Source: Chlorobiota bacterium (GTDB lineage Bacteria; Bacteroidota; Ignavibacteria; Tepidaquicellales; OLB5). From it: a DNA stretch of 64,000 nucleotides. Below are positions 25,987-37,000 of the stretch, piece by piece. Numbering within the stretch: position 1 is the stretch's first letter; each line of letters opens with the position of its first letter. The stretch spans positions 26,806-90,805 of the forward strand of contig JAKEEM010000007.1 of assembly GCA_022616535.1 (NCBI GenBank), given 5' to 3'. Made by a program: the position numbers and the translations under genes. The notes under the pieces are model-generated. The model saw only the letters and a program-made list of their open reading frames with translations, made no database searches and was not told the origin of the DNA.

Positions 25987-28017
25987 TTAATTTTTCTTAA
26001 CTTTTTCTTCTGTTTTTACTTCCGAACCGTTTGTTGCGGCGTCTTTTGGAAAATCCCCGTTTACCTGAACAGCTTTTTCAAAAGGAGGAAGTGCTTCTCC
26101 CTTCATTACTTTTTCAATTTCCTCAGCATCTAGTATCTCCCTTTCAAGCAGTGCAGCTGATAACCTGTGCAAGACATCTATATTTTCCATCAATATTTTT
26201 TCAGCTCTTTTCATTCCCTTGTCAACAATTTTCTTCACTTCTTCATCAATTAAAATAGCTGTTTGCTCGCTGTAATCCCTGTGCTGTGCAATTTCCCTGC
26301 CAAGGAATATTTCTTCTTCCTTCTTGCCAAAAGTCAACGGACCCATTTTTTCGCTCATTCCCCATTCGCAAACCATCTTTCGTGCAAGAGCAGTTGCTCT
26401 TTCGATATCATTGCCTGCACCCGTGGTAAGCTGATTGAACACAATCTTTTCAGCTGCTCTTCCGCCCATAGCGTAAGCAATCATTGCCTCAAGGTATTCT
26501 TTCGAATAAGTGTGTTTCTCGTCAATCGGCAGATAAGTTGTAACACCAAGAGCTCTTCCCCTTGGAATTATTGTTACTTTGTGAACAGGGTCTGCTTCGG
26601 GAGTCATTTTTGCGACAAGAACGTGCCCGGTTTCATGATAAGCTGTGGTTCTTTTTTCCTTTTCTGAAATAATCAGGCTTTTTCTCTCCATACCCATCAT
26701 AACCTTATCTTTTGCTTCTTCAAAATCTGCCATAGTCACCTTATCCTTGTTCTTCCTTGCAGCAAGAAGAGCTGCTTCATTAACCAGATTAGCAATATCC
26801 GCGCCTGCAAGTCCGGGAGTGCCTTTAGCAAGTACTTCGAGACTTACATTTTTGTCCAATGGAATATTCCGGGTATGAACTTTAAATATACCTTCGCGCC
26901 CCTTAACATCCGGCCTATCAACTACAACCTGCCTGTCAAATCTCCCCGGTCTTAAAAGAGCAGGGTCAAGGACGTCGGGCCTGTTAGTAGCAGCTATAAT
27001 GATTACGCCCGTATTCTGCTCAAAGCCATCCATTTCAACAAGAAGCTGGTTTAATGTTTGCTCTCTCTCGTCGTGTCCTCCTCCCAGCCCAGCACCGCGG
27101 TGGCGGCCAACTGCATCAATCTCATCGATAAAAATAATACAGGGTGCATTCTTCTTCCCTTTTTCAAACAAGTCACGCACTCTCGAAGCACCGACGCCAA
27201 CGAACATTTCAACAAAATCCGCCCCGCTTATAGAAAAGAAAGGAACTCCGGCCTCGCCTGCGACGGCGCGGGCTAAAAGAGTCTTTCCTGTTCCCGGAGG
27301 ACCCAGAAGTAAAACGCCTTTTGGAATTTTTCCGCCAAGCTTCTGAAACTTTGTTGGCTCTCTTAAAAACTCAATAATTTCCTCGAGTTCATACTTAGCT
27401 TCGTCGGCTCCCGCAACATCTTTAAATGTAACGCGAATCTGGTTTTCGTTGAGCATCTTTGCTCTTGATTTGCCGAAGGAGAAAATACCTTTGGTTCCCC
27501 CTGCCTGCCCCTGCATGCGCCTCATAACAATTATCCAGAAAACAATGATAATTATCCAGGGTAAAGCGCCTATTAACGGCCCCAGCCAGCTTGTATCTTC
27601 TTTTTCAATTCTGAATGCGATGTTTTTCTCATTCCATTTTTTTATGACTTCGTCATCGATATTTGTGTAAGGAAGCAGGACACTGAACTTATCGGCTGTA
27701 ACTTGCCTTGTACCAATGTTAAGGTTTTCAGGCTGCTTTAAAACACCGTGGAAGGTATAGCTGTTATCGAGCTTCTTTACAACAGCTTCTTTGATTTTAT
27801 CTTCGTTAAGGAGTTTTTGATACTGGTCAAACCCAATTTCCACTTCGGTGCCGTCACCGGATTTTGACCATATCATTATAAGGAAGAAACCAAATAAAAT
27901 GGCGCTCCAGCCTAAAACTACTTTAAATACCCTGTTCCAGTTGAATTCTTCGTTCCTTCTCCTTTTGGGAGGTTTTTGATTCAAAGGGTTATTATTATTT
28001 TTAAAATCCTCGGGCAT
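25987..28017 (-). CDS. ftsH: ATP-dependent zinc metalloprotease FtsH
   Basis: Membrane-anchored AAA protease that degrades damaged membrane proteins and selected regulators. The 676 residues contain two transmembrane helices (about 30-50 and 147-167) flanking a periplasmic domain, Walker A GPPGTGKT (239-246), Walker B IFIDEID (about 295), an SRH with [18 protein letters not shown], and the zinc site HETGH (461-465). Most bacteria have HEAGH here, but the HExxH ligands are intact. A downstream aspartate zinc ligand is expected in the segment with [16 protein letters not shown]. It starts 8 bases after hpt and is co-transcribed with it. Confidence 0.96.
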   Translation of the reverse strand: MPEDFKNNNNPLNQKPPKRRRNEEFNWNRVFKVVLGWSAILFGFFLIMIWSKSGDGTEVEIGFDQYQKLLNEDKIKEAVVKKLDNSYTFHGVLKQPENLNIGTRQVTADKFSVLLPYTNIDDEVIKKWNEKNIAFRIEKEDTSWLGPLIGALPWIIIIVFWIIVMRRMQGQAGGTKGIFSFGKSRAKMLNENQIRVTFKDVAGADEAKYELEEIIEFLREPTKFQKLGGKIPKGVLLLGPPGTGKTLLARAVAGEAGVPFFSISGADFVEMFVGVGASRVRDLFEKGKKNAPCIIFIDEIDAVGRHRGAGLGGGHDEREQTLNQLLVEMDGFEQNTGVIIIAATNRPDVLDPALLRPGRFDRQVVVDRPDVKGREGIFKVHTRNIPLDKNVSLEVLAKGTPGLAGADIANLVNEAALLAARKNKDKVTMADFEEAKDKVMMGMERKSLIISEKEKRTTAYHETGHVLVAKMTPEADPVHKVTIIPRGRALGVTTYLPIDEKHTYSKEYLEAMIAYAMGGRAAEKIVFNQLTTGAGNDIERATALARKMVCEWGMSEKMGPLTFGKKEEEIFLGREIAQHRDYSEQTAILIDEEVKKIVDKGMKRAEKILMENIDVLHRLSAALLEREILDAEEIEKVMKGEALPPFEKAVQVNGDFPKDAATNGSEVKTEEKVKKN

Positions 28018-28025
28018 CTGAAAAA

Positions 28026-28559
28026 TTAATGTTTCAAAATGTAAATCTGTTTTAAATTTCTGAACTTCTGCGCATAATCCAAACCATATCCGACAACAAA
28101 TTTATTTGGTATTTTGAATCCCACATATTTAATATCAAAATCCAAATTATTTACATCATCTTTAAGAAGCAAAGATACAAACTCTAAAGAAGCCGGCTTA
28201 CGGCTTATGATCAAATCACGAATATATTTTACCGACAGTCCGGAATCGATAATATCATCAACAACAATAACATTTCGACCTTCAATCTGGCAATTTAAAT
28301 CCTTAAGCAGTATCACTTCTCCGGAGGATATTTTGCTGTCTCCATAGCTTGAGAGCTTTAAAAAGTCGATTTCTATATCGATTTTAAGCTCCCTTACCAA
28401 ATCCGAAATAAAAATAAAAGAACCATTTAAAACACCAATCAGTATCGGAACCTTATTCTTATAATCCCTGCTTATTTTCTTTGCAATCTTCCTTACCTTT
28501 TTTTGAATCAGCCTGCTGCTTACAAATAGCTTTAACTTCTCCTTTTGCTGTAATTTCAA
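28026..28559 (-). CDS. hpt: Hypoxanthine phosphoribosyltransferase
   Basis: Purine salvage enzyme converting hypoxanthine (and usually guanine) plus PRPP to IMP/GMP. The 177 residues carry the PRPP-binding loop [18 protein letters not shown] (about 95-112), the [13 protein letters not shown] segment near residue 40, and the C-terminal [14 protein letters not shown] flexible loop region. Its place immediately before ftsH is a common bacterial arrangement; in Bacillus the gene before it is tilS, but here the upstream neighbour is rpsU. Confidence 0.93.
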   Translation of the reverse strand: MKLQQKEKLKLFVSSRLIQKKVRKIAKKISRDYKNKVPILIGVLNGSFIFISDLVRELKIDIEIDFLKLSSYGDSKISSGEVILLKDLNCQIEGRNVIVVDDIIDSGLSVKYIRDLIISRKPASLEFVSLLLKDDVNNLDFDIKYVGFKIPNKFVVGYGLDYAQKFRNLKQIYILKH

Positions 28560-28611
28560 GATTTAAAACACTTTTTGCCTGATAGCAGTTTCAAATTCTC
28601 AAGACCTATAA

Positions 28612-28650
28612 TAAAAAACCCATCCAAAAAATAATTGCGAGCGGATGGGG
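28612..28650 (-). terminator. Terminator of rpsU
   Basis: A 7-bp stem CCCATCC/GGATGGG (28619-28625 with 28643-28649) with TTTTTT following on the minus strand. Confidence 0.7.
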
Positions 28651-28673
28651 CAAAACTCTTTTAATTATTATAA

Positions 28674-28871
28674 TTAAGTTGTTTCTTCAGCAATAGTTCT
28701 CTTGTTGCGTCTGATAGCCTTTGCTTTTTTCATTCTCCTTTTTACTGAAGGCTTTACGTAGAATCCTCTTTTTCTGACTTCCTTCAATATCCCCGCTTTT
28801 TCATATTTCTTTTTGAATCGCTTTAGGACCTTGTCAATGGATTCGCCATCCTGCAAAGTTACTTTAATCAA
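28674..28871 (-). CDS. rpsU: Ribosomal protein bS21
   Basis: Small basic ribosomal protein involved in translation initiation. The 65 residues contain KVTLQDGESIDKVLKRFKKKYEKAGIL-type N-terminal sequence and EVRKRGFYVKPSVKRRMKK in the middle, typical of the family. The start codon is TTG at 28871; no in-frame ATG precedes it, and an AGGGGTG stretch 8-9 bases upstream could serve as the Shine-Dalgarno. A TATATTTG box about 38 bases upstream (28909-28916) marks its promoter. Confidence 0.93.
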   Translation of the reverse strand: MIKVTLQDGESIDKVLKRFKKKYEKAGILKEVRKRGFYVKPSVKRRMKKAKAIRRNKRTIAEETT

Positions 28872-28908
28872 ATTTAATTCACCCCTTTATTTTTATTATT
28901 TTAGCCTA

Positions 28909-28916
28909 CAAATATA
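28909..28916 (-). promoter_or_regulatory. -7 box of the rpsU promoter
   Basis: TATATTTG on the minus strand; the base triplet 20 bases further upstream is TAG rather than TTG, so the -33 element is weak. Confidence 0.55.
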
Positions 28917-28995
28917 ACGATATTAAAAATTAAAGTCTATAATATATGAATGTTACTCAAAAAGTGAGCATTTTGCTTAAATAACGCAAATAGAT

Positions 28996-29022
28996 ATAAA
29001 AAAGGGGCGTTAGCCCCTTTTG
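28996..29022 (-). terminator. Terminator of the beta-helix T9SS gene
   Basis: An 8-bp stem AAAGGGGC/GCCCCTTT (29001-29008 with 29013-29020), 4-base loop, T-run on the minus strand. Confidence 0.85.
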
Positions 29023-29041
29023 AATGTTTTAAATATGGATT

Positions 29042-32000
29042 CTACTTTATTAAAACCATTTTCTTGCTGTCAACAAAAGTTCCGGCTTGAATTCTATAAA
29101 TATACACACCACTTGCAAGGTTAGCGCCGTCAAAAGATGCTTCATAAAATCCGGGTTCTTTAAGCTCATTTATAAGAGTTTTGACTTCCCTTCCCAATAA
29201 ATCATAAATTACGATTTTAACGAGCGAATGCTTTGGAATATCGTATTTAATTCTTGATACCGGATTAAACGGATTCGGATAATTCTGATATAATTTGAAA
29301 GAAAAAGGAACACTTGAATTCATAATCTTGTTTTTAATTTCTTCACCTATAATTAACGACAGAATATCATATTTATGTTCTTCAACAGAGTTATTTCCGT
29401 TTGGATTATCACCGCCGGAAGACATATTTATCAGACATAGCTCATTAATTAGCGCGTGCTGACCCTTTGAGTTGTTTTGGTTATTCTGGTATATAGTGTG
29501 GTAATCGGCAATAGCTTCTTCATACAGGTTACGTTTAACCTTTGACTTAATTGCAAAATCTTCAGCAAGGTCTCTGGTTTCTGTTGGATATGCCGAACTG
29601 TTCTTTATATTTGAGTAATAACTGTGGATTGTCTGATAATCGGTGTAAGTGCTGTTATTCTTTTCCAGGCAGTTGAAGATTCTTGAAAGCGATACAGGAG
29701 CAAATGATGAAGTTTTATATTCTGAGACAACCTCTTTGTACAATGTGATTGCGTCTTCATATTCCGCTGCCATTTCCTTATTATATGCTTGCATAAAAAG
29801 CAACTGCGCGGTTGGATTATCGCCTAAATCTTTCACATAGACCGTATCATAAAGTCCAAACCCAAGTGAATTTAAGTTATAATAATCCGTTGAGGGCAGT
29901 GATGAGCCGTCAAATGCCGGTTCATAATAAACAGTGCCGCCTGTGACTTCAAACGAGGGGTCTTCCCAGTAGTTCACTCTTGCGTATAAATCATTGTCCA
30001 GCTCGCCGCTTATGCTGAATGTGCTCGTTATATTTGTTACGTTGTAACCTGAGTCAATTAGCGGATACGCGCTTGATTCAAGCGTAATTGCTGCCTCGGA
30101 AGGTGTGCCGTTTAAATAGTTGTTGCCTCCGAGCCATAGAAGTGTTGAGCCTGATATTACAGGTCTCATTACGGGGACTGAGCTGGTTTTAATACCTACA
30201 TTTATTTCATCTGCATCCGAAAGTGTGTTTTTAAGCAGGTAGGGCGAGGAATACAGGAACTGAATTGAAATATCGAAATTATTGATAGTGTTATATTCAA
30301 TCGTTCCATTTGAGTTATCAAGGTATATGCCCTTGCCCGTGCTTGTCTGCCCGGTTATTGTGTTTCTTGCTATGTAGGGCGAGGACTGGATAACGCTTAT
30401 ACCCGTTGTAACGTTATTTATCGTATTGTCAACTACAATAACGCCGTTTGAGGGGCAATACTCTGTTATAATGCCTGAAGTAAACTTGCCTGACGAAGTT
30501 ACCGCCGATGAACACCCTTTAACAAGCACATTTTGGCTGTTATTGACATAAACATAGTTTAAAAGATTAGTCGAAGTTGTATTTTTAAACGTGCAGTTTG
30601 AAATTTCTGTAGCGGGCGGGTCACCGATACCCGGGTTAACTTTATCCTCTACATTTTATGCCGTTATAAGCATTTTCAATCGTGCAGTTCTTTAAGGTGT
30701 CGTAACTCATATCCGATAAGTAAATTCCGTCCCAAGTCGAGTCAGCGTCTGTTGAAGCGAACTTTGTTCCGTTTGCAAATAAACTTGCTCCGTTTTTGAA
30801 GAGCATTTTTGAGTTTTTACCGAACCTTATTGAACTAACCGGATTACAGATTAGCTTTGCTTTTGCGCCGTCAAATATAATTACGCTGTTCGGGGCAATT
30901 TCCAAATTTGCAGAATCCTCAAGCACAACGTTAACGCTGTCCCTGAAAATGAGCGTATCTTCGGCTGTTAGTTCGTCGCTGCCCGGTCCGGTTTCATAAA
31001 CTATAGTTCCTCTGCCTCCGATTATAGCGCCTTTGTTAAAAAACCTTGACTGCACCTGTAATCTGATTTTTGAGCCGTTATCCAGATATACAGTGCTGTA
31101 TTTATTAAGTACAAGGGTTGAATATTTCTGGACAATTAGCTCCGCGCTTGGTCGTAGGATTAGATTTGCCAAACCGATAGTCGGTATATCATAATTCGGG
31201 TCGCCTTTTATCGTCATAGTTGCGGCATCAGTTGTGTTATCATACTGTCTCATAGTTAGATGTTTACTATTATAAATCTCCAATAATGCATCTGATAAAA
31301 CGACAATGTTTCGCGCGTAAAAACCTGAGGATGGGGCTTCAGGATCAATATAGAAAGTTGCGGGTGTGGTGACATCCGTTTGCATACTTAATGACAAACT
31401 TAGCACACACGATAACTCTGATGTAAAAGATTGTCGTTCATCATGTTCATTTGGTATTATACAGTCCCTCCTTGAATCTTGCATAATGGGCATACTATTG
31501 CTGCCATCGTAAATAATTTTATCAATGCCAATATTTTTTGCTCTTGTAAGGATTTCAATCTGCTGGGTGCTAATGTTCTTCCTTGGCTGACGCCATGCTT
31601 CTATTTTTCTATTAATTCTCGAATCGGCAACATCTAAGTACGAATCATCATTATAAGTGGTACAATTAAAAGGGTCAATACCCGACCATTTGAATTCGAC
31701 GCGATTGGGATTAGACTTAACCTCAAAGTAAATATCGTAGCCCAAACATGGGTTACTGAAGTCAACGTTATGTCCATAATCCCACTCCACCCAAAATGTG
31801 TCTATCAAACCTCCTTGGTTGTCCTTGATTTCGAACTTATATATTCCAAGTCCAACTATTCCTGAGTCGCAATCTGTTGGAGACTGGTTGGTTTGAAAGT
31901 CGTATGCTAGACCGAGAAGCCGGTTTTCAATCGTTGTCCCAACAATGAAAGGAGAACCTGCCCTTATCTTGTTTGTTGCACCTATGAATCTTGAATTTCT

Positions 32001-32237
32001 CTCTGGGGGTGGAGTTGAAACTCTTGCAATAAGGTCATATTTGTACAATGATCCGTGGGTTACAGTTTTAAAAACCATGCTGACGGGATAGACCTTTACT
32101 GAAATATTAGAGCCAGTAAAGTTATATATCCAGACCTCGGGACCTGCATTCCCGCAGGGTGGGTTCTCACCCTGAGAGAACAAGGCGTTTGAAACAACGA
32201 GAACGAGAATAACAGTTATGTGTTTAATTATGTTCAT
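29042..32237 (-). CDS. Large beta-helix surface protein with T9SS domain, frameshifted
   Basis: Two frames are parts of one gene. The first (32237 to 30642, 531 residues) starts with a signal peptide ending LFSQGE and ends in a right-handed beta-helix region (LENCTIENAYNGIK) where it runs into TAA. The second frame is open from about 30650, continues the same repeat pattern (NCTFKN, IARNTITGQTSTG, IEYNTINNF), has a short TPR-like helical stretch (LYKEVVSEYKTSSFAPVS) and ends with a T9SS domain (LYQNYPNPFNPVSRIKY, VYIYRIQAG). Removing one T near 30654 restores IKVEDKVNPG and a protein of about 1,065 residues. It is predicted to be an exported surface protein. The break may be a sequencing indel or a real mutation. 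It follows the next T9SS gene by 14 bases. Confidence 0.75.
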
Positions 32238-32251
32238 GGCTTACTCCTAAA

Positions 32252-33730
32252 TTATTTGATTAATATCATCTTTCGAACAAAAATGTTCGAAGATGCATAA
32301 AGTGTCAAAAAATAAACTCCGCTTGGAAAGTTTGCAGCATCCCAAAATGTTTCATAAATTCCCGGCTGCAATTCTTCATTTACCAAAACATCAACCTCCA
32401 TTCCAAGAACATTAAAAATAGCCAGTTTTACACTTCCCGATTTTGAAATTTGAAATTTGATTTTTGACTTGCTGTTGAACGGGTTAGGATAGTTTTGTTG
32501 TAAGTTAAATTCATTGGGTATTTCGTTACTTGCTGGAATTATTCCTATCGGCGGTGCATTAAGCAAACTGTCTGTTCTCGCAAGGTAAACATCGTACCAC
32601 TGGCTAAGAAAAGGTTTGATTTGGCCAGCAAAAACAATATCGCCGTTACTCAGCGGCAGTATTGCCTCAAACAATGGAAACCGTTCATATACAAAGAATC
32701 TCTGCAAGAGAGTGTTTCCCAGAGAATCAGTTACAACCACATGGCATGTAGAATCCTCAGCAATTGTGTTAGAGGCAGCAAATGTGAAAATGAATCTATT
32801 AGGTCCTACAAGTTTCATATCGCGGAAATCTGAACCCGGGTAGGTGTAATACTCAGTGAATACTTTTGTAAATAGTATATTTCCGTTAAGGTCCGTTCTA
32901 ACAAAGAATGGAGGGACCCTTCCGCCAGCAATATAGTTATTCCCTAACTTTGAAATGGATCGCAGGCCTGAAGAAAGGGTATTGGTGGTTCTGAAGATTC
33001 TTTCCCATAAAATGTTTCCTGCTGTGTCAGTTTTAACTAAATTAGCTTTGACAGTATCCGCCTCCCAAACCCCGCCTGCCAAAATGTAACCACCGTCAAG
33101 AGCCACTTCAATTGCCACAAATGATCTGTCATCAAACGCTGGATATGTTCTTTGCCATATAAGGTTGCCATTCGAATCAATCTTTAGTAGATAACCTTTG
33201 TCAAATGATTGACTTCCATCAACACCACATATAACGAAATTGCCATCCGTATCGCGTATGATATCATAACCTATAACATTGTTATTATTCCCCGCATAGT
33301 GTTTCCGCCAGACTAAATTTCCGGAAGAACTAAATTTGATAGCGAATACAGAGTCGCCAAGTCCTGTAACAACGCAACCACTGTCAGAAGAAGGTGCAAC
33401 TGCATATGCATTCAATCCAGGTATGATTCTTGTCCACAAGGAATCACCATTGTAAGGATTTAATTTCAATACATATAATCCATTATTGATTGGAATTGGG
33501 GTTCCGGCTCCTACAGCGTAAAAATATCCATCTGAGGACTCGCAAATATCATAAGCCACGTCGTTATTATTACCGGGTCCATTGTAAATCTTCTGCCAAG
33601 TAATGCTCTGCGGGTACAAGTTTAAGGTTACAAGTTGCAGGTTGCAGGTTAAAATTAATATGTATATCAGTTTTTTCAAGTCGTAGGCATTGCCGTAGGC
33701 ACAAGAGGGCGGTTGTTTTTTGTAAAACAT
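32252..33730 (-). CDS. Secreted beta-propeller-like protein with T9SS domain
   Basis: A 492-residue exported protein. The mature part is built of about seven repeated units of the pattern D(G/T)-GYILAGG...LVKTDTAGNILWERIF (e.g. YVLKLNPYNGDSLWTRI, YLLKIDSNGNLIWQRTYP), consistent with a beta-propeller. It closes with a T9SS type A domain (NYPNPFNSKSKIKF, SGVYFLTLYA, ILIK). The signal peptide is KKLIYILILTCNLQLVTLNLYPQ-like; a TTG at 33679 would put the signal at the very N-terminus and may be the true start, since nothing resembling a ribosome site precedes 33730. It probably heads a two-gene unit with the beta-helix gene. The ligand is unknown. Confidence 0.75.
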   Translation of the reverse strand: MFYKKQPPSCAYGNAYDLKKLIYILILTCNLQLVTLNLYPQSITWQKIYNGPGNNNDVAYDICESSDGYFYAVGAGTPIPINNGLYVLKLNPYNGDSLWTRIIPGLNAYAVAPSSDSGCVVTGLGDSVFAIKFSSSGNLVWRKHYAGNNNNVIGYDIIRDTDGNFVICGVDGSQSFDKGYLLKIDSNGNLIWQRTYPAFDDRSFVAIEVALDGGYILAGGVWEADTVKANLVKTDTAGNILWERIFRTTNTLSSGLRSISKLGNNYIAGGRVPPFFVRTDLNGNILFTKVFTEYYTYPGSDFRDMKLVGPNRFIFTFAASNTIAEDSTCHVVVTDSLGNTLLQRFFVYERFPLFEAILPLSNGDIVFAGQIKPFLSQWYDVYLARTDSLLNAPPIGIIPASNEIPNEFNLQQNYPNPFNSKSKIKFQISKSGSVKLAIFNVLGMEVDVLVNEELQPGIYETFWDAANFPSGVYFLTLYASSNIFVRKMILIK

Positions 33731-33899
33731 AACGAAACTTTAAAAGCAAATCAAGTCCAAATACAGCTAAAATTAATTATAAAGCTTTAACAAAATCTTA
33801 ATTCAAGCCCATTAAGCTTCTTTGCCTTGAAACTGATGTTAATAATAGCTAAAATTGTTCTTTATTTTTCCCAAAAAACAAATAATATCATCAAATTTT

Positions 33900-35657
33900 A
33901 TGAACAAATTCAGAACAGTTAAAATGTTTAGTATTTTATTAATTATAGCAATAATAGGACTTTCAGCAACTAACTGCAGCAGAGAAAACAGAACTCTTGC
34001 TGAATTAGGGGACGAAAAAATAACACTCGGAGAGTTTGAAAAACAGTACTTAAAAACCGTCGGAAATATCGACACTGCCAAGAATAAACCGCTGGAAGAC
34101 AAACAGCAGTTCTTGAATCTATACGTTAACTTCCGATTAAAAGTTAAGGATGCACGGGAAAGAGGGCTCTTAAACAACCCTGAAATCCAGAAAGATATAG
34201 AGGAATACAAAAGAAATTATTCACCTACATATTTAGTGGATAAAGAAATTGTAGAAAGCGAAGTTAAAAAGCTTTATGACATGAAAAAAGACGAAGTAAG
34301 GGCATCGCACATACTAATCCAGATGCCTGAAAATGCGTCACCGGAAGATTCTGCTGCTGCTTACCAAAAAGCGGATACAATAATACAAAAATTAGAAGAC
34401 GGCGCGAACTTCGAAGATTTAGCCGTTGAATACTCGCAGGACAGAACTGTTAGAACCAACAGAGGGGATTTATATTACTTTACAGGCGGAATGACTGTCC
34501 CTGAATTTGAAGATGCTGTATATGATATGAGAGTCGGTCAATTCACAAAAAAGCCGGTTAGAACGATGTTCGGACTTCATATAGTTAAATTAACCGATAG
34601 AAAAGGCAGAATCGAGTCGGTTAGAATATCTCATATATTAATTCAGGATAAACGGGACAGCCTTGGCAACATAATTGACTCTGTTGAGACTTATCAAAAG
34701 ACATTAGACATCTATAACAGAGCTAAAGGGGGCGAGAGCTTCGAGGAACTGGCAAATCAATTTACAGAAGACCAGGGTTCTAAAAACCAAATGGGCGATA
34801 TAGGTTATATGGAAAGAAGACGCTTAGCCCAGCCGCTTGACTCAGTTGCCTTTAATACAAAAGTAGGCGATATTTCAGGACCAATTAGAACTCCATACGG
34901 ATGGCATATAATTAAAAAAACCGATGAGAAGCCTCTTGCTTCATTTGAAAAACAATTCGAAAACCTGAAGAATGAATATAAGAAAACCCAAAAGTATAAA
35001 GAGGATTACGCAAAGTTTGTTGAAACATTAAAGGAAAAATATAGTTATAAAATATTAGACGAGGGGATGGGCTTTCTGCAAAGTAAATTCGATACATCGA
35101 AGACAATTGCCGACTACAACCTTGACAGCTTGTTTTCACAGGCAGACAAGGAGGTTAAGCTGGCGGCTTATGACGGAGGAGATATAAAGATAATCGATAT
35201 TATAAATCATATGAATATAAACAGAGATTACCAAAGAATGGCTTTAAACAAGGAAACAATTATAAAAATTATAAACTCCTCGGCGGAGAATTCTTTGTTA
35301 AACAAACGGGCTGACGATTTGGGAATCGAGGATGACGAAGAATACATAGCTAACCTCACTGATTACGAAAATGGTTTACTGGTATTCAGAATAGACCAAG
35401 ACGAGTTATGGTCAAAAGTTAAGGTTAATGAAAACGACCTGGTTTCATATTACGAGGCAAACAGGTCAAAATTCACTAAAGTCGATTCAACCGGAAATTC
35501 TATCCCAAAAACATTTGATGAAGTTAGGGCTGAAATTTCTAACGAGCTGCAGCAAATAAAATACAAAGATACAGAAAAAGCATACCTTGAGTCATTAAGA
35601 CAAAAATATCCGGTTAAAATTTATGATGAAGTTCTTGCCGAGGCGTTTAAAGAGTAG
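33900..35657 (+). CDS. Lipoprotein peptidyl-prolyl isomerase with two parvulin domains
   Basis: A 585-residue envelope foldase. It begins with a lipoprotein signal (SILLIIAIIGLSATNC; Cys26 lipidated), an N-terminal chaperone-like helical region, two parvulin rotamase domains in tandem (about 133-235 starting VRASHILIQMP, and 241-343 starting VRISHILIQDK, each ending in FGLHIVKL or YGWHIIKK), and a C-terminal helical part. It should catalyse proline isomerisation in exported proteins while anchored to a membrane. The start at 33900 was chosen over 33855 because it places the signal sequence at the N-terminus. The next gene, 6 bases on, is a second PPIase. Confidence 0.88.
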   Translation: MNKFRTVKMFSILLIIAIIGLSATNCSRENRTLAELGDEKITLGEFEKQYLKTVGNIDTAKNKPLEDKQQFLNLYVNFRLKVKDARERGLLNNPEIQKDIEEYKRNYSPTYLVDKEIVESEVKKLYDMKKDEVRASHILIQMPENASPEDSAAAYQKADTIIQKLEDGANFEDLAVEYSQDRTVRTNRGDLYYFTGGMTVPEFEDAVYDMRVGQFTKKPVRTMFGLHIVKLTDRKGRIESVRISHILIQDKRDSLGNIIDSVETYQKTLDIYNRAKGGESFEELANQFTEDQGSKNQMGDIGYMERRRLAQPLDSVAFNTKVGDISGPIRTPYGWHIIKKTDEKPLASFEKQFENLKNEYKKTQKYKEDYAKFVETLKEKYSYKILDEGMGFLQSKFDTSKTIADYNLDSLFSQADKEVKLAAYDGGDIKIIDIINHMNINRDYQRMALNKETIIKIINSSAENSLLNKRADDLGIEDDEEYIANLTDYENGLLVFRIDQDELWSKVKVNENDLVSYYEANRSKFTKVDSTGNSIPKTFDEVRAEISNELQQIKYKDTEKAYLESLRQKYPVKIYDEVLAEAFKE

Positions 35658-35663
35658 GGCTGA

Positions 35664-36956
35664 ATGAATAATTTGACAAATCCAAAAAAAAAGTTTTTTG
35701 CCCTTTTATTTAGCATAATTTCCTTGCCATGTTTCTCGCAGGGTGAAGGCGACAGAATAATTGCTATTGTGGGGAATGACATAATCCTCCAGTCCGAATT
35801 AAATTTTCAAATATACAATTTCGCTACTCAAAATAATCTCCAGCAAATCAATGATGCTGTTATCCAAAAAGTATTTCAAAACCTTCTGACCGAAAAACTA
35901 ATTCTTGCTAAGGCAGAACAGGACAGCATTTACGTGACCCAGGATGAAATTAATAAACAGGTCGAGGGGAGACTTAAGGAGCTTGTCAGCCAGTTCGGCT
36001 CGGAAAAAAATCTTGAAAGCGTTTATGGAATAACGATTTCAAAAATTAAATCCCTTTTGGGCGAACAGGTCGAAAGAAGCATTAAGGTGAACCGAGTAAA
36101 ACAGGAAAAATTCGGCTACGGCATTTCCGTTTCCAAGCGCGAAGCTGTAAAATTTTTTGAGGAATACCAGGATTCGATTCCCGCTGTGCCTGAAACCTTT
36201 GAACTATACCAGATAGTTCGAATACCTAAGATTACCGAAGATGCGAAGTATATGGCAAAGGAAAAAGCTCTTCAGATTTTAGACAGCATAAAAGCCGGGA
36301 AGGATTTTTCAGAACTTGCTAAAAAATACTCCGACGATTCTTTATCGGCAATTCAAGGCGGTAATTTAGGCAAAGCCAAAAAAGGAACATTTGTTAAAGA
36401 ATTTGAAAATGCCGCTTATCTGCTTAAGGAAGGTGAAGTATCTGACGTTGTTGAAACAGAATTCGGATATCATGTAATAAAGCTGTTAGCAAGAACTGGA
36501 GATATAATTGAAACCCAGCATATTTTAATCAGATTTCCGAGGCTTGAGGCGGCCGATTTTGCAGAAATAGGTTTTCTGAAGGATTTAAAATCGAAAATAT
36601 TAAACGGAGAGTTAAGTTTTAAAAAAGCCGCCTCACTCCATTCACAGGAAACACAGTCTGCAGCAGACAGCGGATACGTGGGAAAAATCAGCATTACAAA
36701 CCTTGACAGTCTGGAAATTATTGCATTAAGAGATTTAAATGCCGGTGAGATATCTGACCCTGTGAAGGTTGGTGATGACCGGAATTACGGATATTATATG
36801 TATTTGCTGAAAGAAAGAATTCCCGAACATAAGGCTTCACTGGAATCGGATTATCAGTTAATTGAAAACTTCGCATTGAGGTTCAAAGAGCAAAAACTGC
36901 TTAATGAATGGATGGAAGAACTGAAAAAAACAATCTATGTAGAAATCAAAATTTAA
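35664..36956 (+). CDS. SurA-like periplasmic peptidyl-prolyl isomerase
   Basis: A 430-residue periplasmic chaperone. Signal peptide ends at about residue 25 (ISLPCFSQ). The SurA N-terminal domain follows, with DRIIAIVGNDIILQSELNFQIY, the classical SurA opening. A parvulin domain lies at about 180-275 (FELYQIVRIPK to FGYHVIKLLA), and a second, more diverged one follows (IIETQHILIRFPR to about 390). It should escort outer-membrane proteins and T9SS cargo across the periplasm, which fits the many exported proteins encoded here. It is tightly linked (6 bases) to the lipoprotein PPIase. Confidence 0.88.
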   Translation: MNNLTNPKKKFFALLFSIISLPCFSQGEGDRIIAIVGNDIILQSELNFQIYNFATQNNLQQINDAVIQKVFQNLLTEKLILAKAEQDSIYVTQDEINKQVEGRLKELVSQFGSEKNLESVYGITISKIKSLLGEQVERSIKVNRVKQEKFGYGISVSKREAVKFFEEYQDSIPAVPETFELYQIVRIPKITEDAKYMAKEKALQILDSIKAGKDFSELAKKYSDDSLSAIQGGNLGKAKKGTFVKEFENAAYLLKEGEVSDVVETEFGYHVIKLLARTGDIIETQHILIRFPRLEAADFAEIGFLKDLKSKILNGELSFKKAASLHSQETQSAADSGYVGKISITNLDSLEIIALRDLNAGEISDPVKVGDDRNYGYYMYLLKERIPEHKASLESDYQLIENFALRFKEQKLLNEWMEELKKTIYVEIKI

Positions 36957-37000
36957 CCAACGGGTAACTTTATTAAGAAGCACACTTTAAAAAATTTCTG

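Noticed and set aside
26263..26667. 134-codon plus-strand frame inside ftsH
   Set aside because: It lies wholly within the ftsH coding region on the other strand and encodes no recognisable sequence.
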